Below the pieces are notes generated by a model that searched no databases, was not told the DNA's origin, and worked only from the letters and a program-made list of their open reading frames with translations. The position numbers were made by a program, and so were the translations under genes. From the NCBI RefSeq assembly GCF_964355755.1, contig NC_092675.1:7040312-7104311 (forward strand): a DNA stretch of 64,000 bases. Reading direction: 5' to 3'. Positions 23,901 through 32,700 of the stretch are shown here, one piece after another (within the stretch, counting starts at the first letter, position 1; each line of letters begins with the position of its first letter). The DNA is from Antedon mediterranea. Its lineage: Eukaryota > Echinodermata > Crinoidea > Comatulida > Antedonidae.

Positions 23901-26532
23901 TGTCATCATTTCTTCATATTCATCTGATTTGTAAATGTAATTAAAAATGGATCTGGTTTTGAATATCCATGAGGTAGCAGTTATTTTTTAAAAACCAAAA
24001 ATTAAATGGGTTTTAAAAAATAACAACTTATGTTATTTCAACATTAATATAAAGAATAATTTTTTTGTTGTTGCAGAAACAATTGGAAAATTGGATGAAA
24101 AGGCAAAGCCTATTTTGAACCTACAAGAGTAAACTGGTAGTGATACAGTAGCCATTTTACATGTGCCTACACACATTATACTCTTGTGTAGAGAGAGGCT
24201 ATTTATTCAGATGAATTGTCTCAGTAGTTTTATTATCATATTATTTATTATTTTAATTAATGAGGTATAATATTCATTAAAGGATATTATTAGAAAAAAT
24301 ACTGACCTACTGTAGTACTACTGTAAATCATTTCTAAACCAATTGTCATCATAAAATCCATAAAATGGATCTGGTTTTGAATATCCGTGAGGTAGCAGTT
24401 ATTTTTTATGAACCAAAAATAAAATGGGTTTTAAAAAATAACAACTAACTTATGTAAATTTAATCTTTGTATAAAAATCAAATTAAAAATATTTTCCCAT
24501 TTACAGTACCTACCTGTCTGTAGAGGGCTTCATAGCCAGTCAAGTTGCTGCCAGCAACCTATAAATTAAAAAAAAAGATGCATTTAATAAATGGCAAAAA
24601 AAGAATTTAGTTCTGTACTGTACATCATCACATACTGTATATCTGTACTTTTCATTTTCTAAAACCAACATTATACAAATTGTGGATATTGTTGAAAGTT
24701 TTATGCATGATTTTTCACTCTTTGAACACAAAGGTGCACAGTTTTTTTAAAATAATATTTCAACATTAATATAAAGAATACTTTTTTGTTGTTGCAGAAA
24801 CAATTGGAAAATTGGATGAAAAGGCAAAGCCTATTTTGAACCTACAAGAGTAAACTGGTAGTGATACAGTAGCCATTTTGCATGTGCCTACACACATTAT
24901 ACTCTTGTGTAGAGAGGCTATTTATTCAGATGAATTGTCTATTATCATACTATTTATTATTTTAATTAAAGAGGTATAATATTCATTAAAGGATATTAGA
25001 AAAAATACTGACCTACTGTAGTACTAAACATTTCTTTTGACTGAATAATATGTCATTTCTAAACCAATTGTCATCATAAAATCCATAAAATGATAAAAAA
25101 AAAAAAGTTTGGTCCAACATTCAGGTGGGGAGATGATGCTAAACAAGGTTTTTTTATGTGGCCTTTCTGAAAATTCCCTCTAGGCTATTCTTTGTTTCAT
25201 AAAGGTTGTAAACGTCATTTCAGGATTGCATTGCCACACACTATTTCCTTGTTTTACTTTCATTATTATTTAAACTTTTGCACACAAACAATTAACAGGT
25301 ATCAGTCAGTTGTTATTACTTTCTTCTGTTTTTTAAATTGAAATTTACATTCACATATTTCAGACCGTGTCTTTTAAGGCGAACGAGTGCGATCACTCAC
25401 CTAACACACTCCTAAACTGCCCTTGAGGAGTGCGTTTTACAACACATTTAAATTTGGTAAACTTCTACACACTATACAAACAGCACACCTAGAGTACAGT
25501 ATCCCTGAATGTATTGAGGAGTGCAATTTGTAGCACACCTATAAATTTCAAAAGACAAGGCCTGATGTTCATAAAAACCTTCTTCTATTTTTACGGGCAA
25601 ATCATTTGATAGGTTTAATGAAAACAGGCATATAAAGTGGAAAATGCATGTTTTGCTATATTATTATTATTCTGAATAATTACAAAATTATAAAATGTAA
25701 TTTATTGCTGTCCGATTTTAGTTAAATAATATTTTTTAATTTTTGTCGAAATCTAACAATTTAACAAAACAGTGAAAATTTAAAATGGCTAATTTATGAA
25801 AGAATTTTTATAAACAAAATACTGTAGGCCTATAAGGGCCTAGGCCTAGTAATGGCTATTAATATTTAATATTTATTGTATTGTAATATAAAAAATGTTA
25901 AAAATAATTTCATACTGTAATCATTAATACACACAGACTGTTGTGTGAAAGGACTAGTAGGCCTAGGCCTTGCCTAGCTGTGAATGAGATGAGAGATTAA
26001 GATCGAGTGCAAAAAAAGAAATTATCATCAATAATCATTCATTATGATGATATAATGATCAATTGTCATCAACAAAACAACAGTCATTAATTATCTGATT
26101 TAGATTATCATCAGCATGAAATTATAAATATGCAGGCCTAAATGGCAACAAAGAACCGAACGAGTTTAAAATAGCTTTTTGTTGTTTATCAGTCACCAAA
26201 CGATACAACAAATACCAAATGTTGCATAATAGGGTAAGTCTAGGCTAGGCCCCATGACACCAATAATCTATGAGACGAATGTTCCAAAGTAGACAGGTTG
26301 TGGGCGTTGTTTACTCCCTGGAAAGTTGCAGCACTTTATTGTTTGAGCCTAAATTGATTCATTTCTGTAGCCTAATTATACCTCTAAACGCAAACAAAAG
26401 CGGTTTACATATTTAATAACATAACTCTGTATTCGACAAAACTATTGTTTATTATATAAAATCAATATTGGCGAATTAAAATGAGTTTAAATAAACAATA
26501 CTTGCCTGGGTGACATTCGGAAAGGCTGCCAT
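5913..26532 (-). CDS. EPS15: Epidermal growth factor receptor substrate 15 (EPS15/EPS15L1 type)
   Basis: Endocytic scaffold that binds NPF-containing partners, AP-2 and ubiquitinated cargo in clathrin-coated pits. Twenty coding exons (minus strand, 5' to 3'): 26506-26532, 24514-24558, 20568-20705, 19822-19917, 19483-19554, 18955-19080, 18213-18272, 17372-17587, 16574-16746, 15706-15877, 15149-15310, 13786-13995, 13049-13198, 12446-12616, 11623-11706, 10961-11054, 10381-10539, 9824-9903, 8403-8843, 5913-6071. They sum to 2835 bases, 944 residues (human EPS15 896). Three EH domains (about 10-100, 127-220, 267-360) keep the pocket tryptophan (KIWELSD, IWDLSD, QIWNLCD); EH2 has an intact EF-hand loop ([13 protein letters not shown]). 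Then comes a coiled coil (about 385-600), about 19 DPF motifs (635-892) and a C-terminal ubiquitin-interacting motif ([13 protein letters not shown]). Introns 1 and 3 start with GC (both CAG|GCAAGT). It may be the single pre-duplication parent of vertebrate EPS15 and EPS15L1. Confidence 0.96.
6306..6486. mobile_element. Family B inverted-repeat MITE, copy B1
   Basis: About 180 bp with long, nearly perfect inverted ends (GCTTGGTTCCCACTAG ... CTAGTGGGAACCACGC), built from ACGCAA/ACGTCC motifs. It sits in the last EPS15 intron. Copies also at 60709, 32711 and, degraded, 53907. Confidence 0.85.
6979..7355. mobile_element. Family K inverted-repeat element
   Basis: Ends GAGTTCTGCGGTGTGACGTC (left) and GATGTCAGCACCGCAGAACT (right) are inverted copies; a second inverted pair (GGTTGCTAC.CAACCAAAAAAT) lies just inside. 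The left end carries a TGACGTCA palindrome at 6993-7000. In the EPS15 last intron; the open frame crossing its left edge is not a gene. Confidence 0.75.
8939..9265 (-). mobile_element. tRNA-derived SINE, Leu-like head, copy 1
   Basis: Read on the minus strand it begins GAGTGGCTGAGTG, an A-box-like tRNA(Leu/Ser) head, followed by a B-box-like GGTTCCAGGCTCGC. The body is shared with copies at 27585/28845, 39912, 44540 and 10630 (motifs ACTATAAACCGTAGGTCCAG, TACATCTTTCGAG). It ends in a short hairpin (CTTCACTAATGTACATTAGTGAAG type). In an EPS15 intron. Confidence 0.85.
10630..10890 (+). mobile_element. Leu-type SINE relative, rearranged fragment
   Basis: Begins GAGTGAGTGGCCATAACAT and contains GGTGGTAGAACGAGTC as in the Leu-type SINE, with an internal deletion of the tRNA head. 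The distal part (10740-10860) recurs inverted at about 63655-63790. EPS15 intron. Confidence 0.6.
11129..11266. mobile_element. Family A MITE, copy A3
   Basis: Complete copy: left AGCTCTGTGTACACTATC, right GATAGTATAGACAGAGCTTA, with one ATATGGTAGTAATATG unit. EPS15 intron. Confidence 0.85.
12240..12422. mobile_element. Family L inverted-repeat element
   Basis: Ends TGTAAAGGCCAACTCAGAC and GTCTGAGTTGGCCTTTACA are exact complements, 183 bp apart, starting just 24 bp from the donor of the EPS15 exon at 12446-12616. The open reading frame through it on the plus strand is incidental. Confidence 0.85.
13947..14627 (-). repeat. Five-copy tandem array duplicating an EPS15 3' splice site and partial exon
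   Basis: Five copies of a 134-139 bp unit (starts near 13947, 14081, 14217, 14356, 14493), nearly identical. The first unit includes the true 5' part of the exon 13786-13995. The four others each repeat the intron end, the TGTAG acceptor and the first 49 bases of that exon ([16 protein letters not shown]), so each carries a decoy acceptor in the same phase. High identity suggests recent expansion or homogenisation; an assembly artefact is possible. Confidence 0.9.
14655..14813. mobile_element. Family G inverted-repeat element, copy G1
   Basis: Shares GCATGGCGAAATCAAATG, TTGCGGTACACCA and CAGAACTAATATACGTGGTG with 43007-43171. The internal ends (AAGTTTGCGGTACACCA / GTGGTGTATCGCAAACTT type) are inverted. 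EPS15 intron. Confidence 0.75.
15966..16155. mobile_element. Family C inverted-repeat element, copy C1
   Basis: Outer ends CAGGCCTTTTTTT and AAAAGACAAGGCCTG; interior has GCACTCCTCAATACATTCAG and GGTGAGTGATCGCACTCG. Matching copies at 20304 (same orientation) and 25361 (opposite orientation). EPS15 intron. Confidence 0.8.
16809..16852. mobile_element. Family A MITE fragment, copy A4
   Basis: Only the left end (AGCTCTGTCTACACTATCAA) and about 20 further bases are recognisable. EPS15 intron. Confidence 0.65.
17189..17314. mobile_element. Family A MITE, copy A5
   Basis: Left end intact. The right end stops at TCAAACTAGCTTAAG, missing the terminal GATAGTGTAGACAG. EPS15 intron, 58 bp from an exon. 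Confidence 0.8.
19199..19450. mobile_element. Two adjoining truncated family A MITEs, copies A6 and A7
   Basis: A6 (about 19199-19346) has three tandem ATATGGTAGTGATATG-type units; A7 starts at about 19347 with GCTCTGTCTACACTATCAA. Neither has a complete right end. They lie between EPS15 exons 5 and 6. Confidence 0.75.
20304..20472. mobile_element. Family C element, copy C2
   Basis: Carries CAATACATTCAGGGGTGCTG, AAATCGCACTCC and ends AAAAGACAAGGCCTGA; the outer left end is lost. Ends about 95 bp from EPS15 exon 3. Confidence 0.75.
20758..22324. mobile_element. 1.57-kb CpG-rich element with GGTTATCCGC ends
   Basis: Left end GGTTATCCGCCGCGCAAG; right end GCGGATAACC. The right terminus is itself a hairpin (GGTTATCCTGCAAC, TTC, GTTGCGGATAACC). 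The interior is richer in CpG than the surroundings. It holds three GATGACGTCA boxes (21171, 21348, 21526) spaced 177 and 178 bp, within degenerate direct repeats. No transposase frame; the 69-codon plus frame at 22044-22253 matches nothing known. A GAT microsatellite lies at 22258. In EPS15 intron 2. Confidence 0.7.
22741..22888. mobile_element. Family A MITE, copy A8
   Basis: Left AGCTCTGTCTTCACTATC, right TAATGTAGACAGAGCTTA, with two internal ATATGGTAGTGATAT units. EPS15 intron 2. Confidence 0.85.
23405..23717. mobile_element. Family F inverted-repeat element
   Basis: About 310 bp with long inverted ends: CAATTGTATGACCCACTATA on the left and TATAGTAGGTCATACAATTG on the right, followed inward by ACGACCCCCGGGAG and its complement. 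The interior repeats GGTGCGTCATGGT. Single copy in the window. EPS15 intron 2. Confidence 0.85.
23938..25092 (+). repeat. Duplicated segment carrying a splice-acceptor/terminal-exon-like sequence
   Basis: Two units share over 300 bp: 24040-24320 and 24755-25030, and their upstream flanks (23938-24030 and 24360-24450) are also copies. Each unit has, on the plus strand, TTGTTGTTGCAG followed by 56 bases encoding [17 protein letters not shown] and a stop (24077-24132, 24798-24853). Both copies keep the same frame. EPS15 exon 2 lies between them on the other strand. It resembles a duplicated terminal exon; the parent gene is unknown and no upstream exons were found. Confidence 0.7.
25361..25565. 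mobile_element. Family C element, copy C3
   Basis: The most complete copy, in the opposite orientation to C1. It runs from CAGACCGTGTCTTTTAAGG to AAAAGACAAGGCCTGA, with GATCACTCACCTAACACACT inside. EPS15 intron 1. Confidence 0.8.
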
Positions 26533-26744
26533 TTTAGAATAAATTTGATGAGCTGAACAACGCCCCCTATATATGTGAAACCACACCATACCATTGTGCA
26601 GACTTAGCGCAGCTGGTCGACGCTTAGCTCCAATCGAAAGACTCCACCCACCGGTACTTTTGCAGGGCTAAGCTACCTAGCTAGGCTAGTGTCAACGTGT
26701 AAAGTGGAGTTCTGATTTACAAGCTTTAATTTAAAAGTATAGCC
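26533..26744. promoter_or_regulatory. Compact bidirectional promoter, EPS15/GST
   Basis: Only 212 bp separate the EPS15 ATG (minus) and the GST ATG (plus), so both 5' UTRs and any promoter must share this stretch. It is less AT-rich than its flanks. No TATA box at a useful place. Confidence 0.65.
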
Positions 26745-29700
26745 ATGGCATTTTCTTTTGGCCAGGTTTTTATCGTATTTGTGGCTGCAGTATGTACCAT
26801 ATATTATACAGGACAAGCACCAAAATTTATGAAGTATGTTTTTATAATAATAATTGTGATTAATAATTATTATTATATAGGCCTATTCTATCTAGAGTAC
26901 CTGTTAATTCTAACTAAAGATTTTATGTACTATTTAATTTAATTGTTTTGTACACTAGAATTTAGGCCTATAAAAATTGTTTTATATTTATGTATATAGT
27001 TACGTGATAATAATTATCAAAATATGGTCTATAATCAATATATCTATATAAATATATCAATTATTTTATTATTTTTATTTTAGCCAGAGCAACAAAATAC
27101 TCCCTTAAATATTGTGTGCAATTTGTCATTGCAATTATAATATTGCTCTCTCTCTCTCTCTTGCGAGAAGCTCCCTCAGCCGAATTAATATGCCTACAAC
27201 AAAATACCATGCAACGTCCGGGCCTATTTATATATTCTTTTCAGGGAGTGAATTGCTGTAATAGGATAACTGTACCAATATTGACTGCTTAATAATACTA
27301 ATATGCAGTCAAATTGATTGGATTTTCTCCTTTTTAAAAAGAATTAAGTTGAATAATGATGCCCAAACTCATTCTTAAATCTGTAAATTATAGTAAAACT
27401 TCTAGCCATTTGACCACCAAATAAAAGTTAAAAAAAAGACTTTTAATTATTAATTATTTTGCCTATACTACTTTATTATTTTATTCAATAAGCCATACTT
27501 ATTTTTCCAGAAATGAATACCAATTGTTTCTTATTCTCCAATTTTTATTTGCCCTATACAATTTTTTTCTAATTTTTTATTCGACTTCTCACTAACTCAG
27601 TTAGTGAAGGATCTGGACCAACAGGTGGTAAACACCTCTAAAACGGTCCAGTCCCAATTTGCACAGTGGCTGTGTTTGTGTGGACTAGTACACCGGGGTA
27701 ATATGGAACGCCTCCTCTGCCTTCAGTTCACAATGGTCATGCAGTACACACCAATCGTCATGCAGTACACACCAATGGTCATGCAGTACACACCAATGGT
27801 CATGCAGTACACACCAATGGTCATGCAGTACACACCAATGGTCATGCAGTACACACCAATCGTCGTTCACATTTATCATGCAGTACACACCAATGGTCAT
27901 GCAGTACACACCAATCGTCATTCAGTACACACCAAACATCATGCAGTACACACCAATCGTCATTCAGTACACACCAAACATCATGCAGTACACACCAATC
28001 GTCATGCAGTACACACCAAACATCATGCAGTACACACCAATGGTCATGCAGTACACACCAATGGTCATGCAGTACACACCAATTGTCATGCAGTACACAC
28101 CAATCGTCATGCAGTACACACCAATCGTCATGCAGTGAAATATTGCGTAATTTATACCGCCACCTATCGACAAAATCGAATATCACGTGACGTTTATTAG
28201 ACGGCTGTAAAACTAGGCCATTCGCGACTCTAACATTTCTTTTATGTTTGACATACTGTATTTATTTTAACCGCTACACATCTCTGTGAATGCTCTGTTT
28301 TTTTATATATACAATAATTTATTATGCGAGACACAGGCGCGGCTAGGAGGCCATTGCAATTATTGAATTCCATAAAAGAAGTTTAAATAGTCTTAGTTTT
28401 ACAGCCGTCTAATAAACCTCACGTGATATTCGATTTTGTCGATAGGTGGCGGTATAAATTACGCAATATTTGACTGCATGACGATTGGTGTGTACTGCAT
28501 GACGATTGGTGTGTACTGCATGACAATTGGTGTGTACTGCATGATGTTTGGTGTGTACTGCATGACAATTGGTGTGTACTGCATGACGATCGGTGTGTAC
28601 TGCATGATAAATGTGAACGACGATTGGTGTGTACTGCATGACGATTGGTGTGTACTGCATGACGATTGGTGTGTACTGCATGGTGTTTGGTGTGTACTGC
28701 ATGACGATTGGTGTGTACTGCATAACGATTGGTGTGTACTGCATGACCATTGGTGTGTACTGCATGACGATTGGTGTGTACTGCATGACGATTGGTGTGT
28801 ACTGCATGATAAATGTGAACTGAAGGCAGAGTAGGCGTTCCATAGGGTAACCCCCTACTCGTCTCGAAAGATGTACTAGGTTCTTTAAAGTGCGCATGAG
28901 CTATGTGTACACTGGACCTACGGTTTATAGTCCTTATCCGAGAAGACTCGTTCTACCACCAGAACCATGGAACGAGTGAGCCTCGAACCCTTGCCGATGT
29001 TATGGCTACGTAATTACGGTTCCACTGTCTTAACCGCTCGGCCACTCACTCACTAATATTGTACATAATACAACAGAATAAACAATTATTATTAACAACA
29101 CTAGAGATATTATAGTGAACTATAATATCTATAATATCTCTATGGAACAACCAACTTATAGACAGTACAGGACTATCATGGTTAGTGTTGTCTAAGTCAA
29201 TACATTTGTTTGGGAAGATGATAATCAATTGTTTTTATGGTCTTACTTTATATATTCATAAAGATATTTAATAGTGATTATCTCTATGATATACTGTATA
29301 CAACTTTTTTGACATCTTTTTCTTTATACCAAACAAAGAAGTGTGATATCCCAAATTGGCCATAGTGAACCTATCATAATAATTGGAAATTTTTATAAAA
29401 TTGTAACTCATTTGAAGAGATTTTTTAATTTACAAAATCTAAACTTTATTTACTAAGGATATGCATATTGATAGCCTACTTACCGTTAGAAGAACACGTT
29501 GTTTCACTTTGATGTCTCCCATTTGCCGGCTATTATCCGTCTGCTTACCTAAAACAGGTTTTTTGTTCAAAAGTCGTTTCATCAATGATAAAAAAAACGT
29601 ATGTTTTTCGAACGAAACGTAAAGCAATGTCGTAGATGCCTCAATGATACCGATCACAAGAGGGTACCATAGCAATTAATATTCATAAGTTAGAGGTTTA

Positions 29701-32700
29701 AAGGAAGGTCAATGTGATACGAAAAAGAGCTCTTAACTCAAGTGTTGAGCGAAGGAAGAAGGAGCGTTTAATCCATAGATCATCAAGAGAATTTATAAGG
29801 AAATGGATTTATGATTATCGGAATTAAGAGTGTCAATTGAAAGCGGAAGTGTTGAATTACTATTATTGAATATTAAACAATAAAAATGCATTATCTTTTC
29901 AAGGAAGCCATTCAAAACAAACAGAAACATTGAACATACAGTATAAATAATGTAAATTATTATTTTATTAAAAACATTAATTAAAATCACTTTTTTTTGT
30001 TTGTTTGGTATATATATTCAGGCAAATTGCCAAGGATAACCGAATTCATTCACTATCACTTTCATAAGACAAGTATATATTATACACAAAAAGCTCTACA
30101 TAAATAAAGTCAATATCACTTGAGTCTTTGGTATTCAAGCATAATCATATCTAAAACAAAGTTTAGAGTTTGACTAAAAGGGTGGGATGTTGCAGCAATG
30201 TTCCTGCCGATGGATTTCATCATGGTTTTATCTGAAACATGGTTTCAGTGTTTTCTACTACAAATAGGAATGTGTCGCAATACAATATTATGTGTACATA
30301 CATGTGGTGAGAGTGTTTATTTGAGGAAAAAAATTAAGGCCTTTGGGATGGGGAACGTTTATTCCAAATAATGGATGGGGGTGGGGGAAGGGGTTGATTT
30401 ATTCAAGGAGTTTTTTTTAATTCAAAACAGGGCATTTATTTGATTAAATACGGTAATGTCCTTAACTTCATGTGAGCTTCTGGCGACATTGTCTGCCACT
30501 AGGAGCAGCACATACTGGTCCTCTCAACCCAACCAGTAACAATGCATGCAACACACAAGATTATTTCTAAATTACAATCTAGCTAAAAACCTGATGTAAA
30601 CCATAACCTAATGTGATGTGAACTAAACTCTACATACTCAAATGGCATCAGGCCTACCCATTGACTTACTATAAATTAAACAAAAAGACAAGTAAATACT
30701 TTATGTTGACAACGTATTAATATTAAACGATACAGGCTAGGATATAAAACTAAAATAAGATGAAAGACATCTTAAACTTCTTGAAATCCACTTGTGGTTT
30801 GTTAAAACCACAATTATTTTGCATTGCAACTTTCCTATCATTCTTTTATTATGTAGGTTTCAAGCCCTACAAGGATCACTTGTACCACGCAAAAACAGAG
30901 GGTGTGTTTACATATTGTGTATATATACTCAGGCACGCTTTATATTCTGTCCAAATGCTCTCACTTGTACTGATGAATGACTAGTGTTGCCCGAAGGCTC
31001 TGCAAATTTTTTTGCTGTTTTATTTTAACATTTTGATTTAGCTTTTTGCTTATTTTATTTTGTATCTCCATTGAGATCCAGCCACTGATACCCACAGAAT
31101 TGTCATTTTTTCAGTAATTTACCTTTGGATTTATATACTATTTCTTATATACAATATTGTTTGCCATACCACAACTCAGTTGACACATCTCAACATTTTG
31201 GTGCAATAGACCTTATCTTTCTAAAACATAAAATCTCTTTTCAGACTTGCTAGTGAAATTGTAACTGGGAAGAAAGGGTGTGTTCCAGTTCGTGATATAG
31301 ACTTTGTCACAATTCATTATTTTGACGTACGTGGGCGGGCTGAAGCTATTCGACTCATGTTAGAAGAAGCTGCTATTGCATACAATGAGACAAACTTTAC
31401 CATGGACACATGGCCTGAAGCTAAAAAGAAAGGAGTAGGCAGTGGAATATATACGTTTGGACAAGGTTCGTTTTAAGCTCTGTCTAAACGTTATATATTG
31501 TGACAAACAAATCTGATGTGCCCATATATGATAGTGACATGTTCAAATATGGTATTGATATGCTCAAATATACAGTAGTAGTGATGTGACATCATCGTGT
31601 CCATATATAGGCACATCACATTTTCTTGTCACATAACTTTGATAGTGTAGACAAAACTTTAGTCCAACCAACTTTCATGTTAATAGGCCAGTCTTGCCTT
31701 TCAAAACCGAAACCATTTTTATGGAATATACATTTTAGAAAATCCATCTATTCATGATTAATTTAAATATTTAAAATGTCCAATTACCTCGTCTGTCAAA
31801 AAGAGGAGCGGTTAAATTCAAACCAGATTTATTTAGTCATCTTTCATAGCAAATTTACAGTATAAAATGATGGCCAAGAATCTTAGCACTTAAAGGATTT
31901 AAATTCTATTTTGAGAGACCCTTTTACAAAAACACAAAATTATTTAATAAATAAAAGATATATATAAATAAATATTAAAGAATTATATGAAAAGTATACC
32001 ATGGAAGAAATACAATTTCTTTTTTCAGTCAATACATGTTTATTTTTATCGTAATTTAGTTCCTGCAATCACAATGTCGGATGGTACAAGTTTGGTTCAA
32101 AGTCAATCCATCGCACAGTACATCGGGCGAGCCACGGGTATGCAATGTGACTGTGAATCACTGCATTACTGTGATGTGTTAGCAAGAGGAGCAGGTAAGG
32201 CTACTATGTTTCCCAAATTGCAATAGTCAGTGGCGAATTCAGGATTTTGAAATAGCGGGGGCCCAGGGCCTAAAAATCAATCCCTAAAAGTAGTTGGGTA
32301 CACTCAATAAAATGTTACTCCATCACTTTTATTTGATTTAGTATAGTAGTTTATTAACTTATTTCAAAATATTTACCCGTTTCCTAATACTTTGTTTTTA
32401 ATTTAGAGGACTTTCGTAGTAAGATGTCTAAGATATTGTATGATCCAGCTTTTTCTCGGGACATGAGGAATGATTACATTATGAATACAGCTCCAATGTG
32501 GTTAAACTACTTTGAAAAGCTTGCACCTTCTCTACATAAACAGGTATGTTCTTAAGCTCTGTCTACACTATCAAACTAGTTTGAACCCAAAAAGTGTGGT
32601 GTGCTCAAATATGGTATGACATCATATGGGCACATCACATTTTTTTGTCACATAAAGTTTGATTGTGTAGACAGAGCTTTATAAAAATTTATAAAGTATA

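Noticed and set aside
27733..28810. CRISPR-like array of short repeats
   Set aside because: The 21-bp units are head to tail without unique spacers, mirrored in two arms, and lie in an intron of an animal gene.
30760..30984. Small hydrophobic protein upstream of GST exon 2
   Set aside because: Considered as an alternative GST first exon, but no donor in the right phase was seen and it lacks similarity to anything known.
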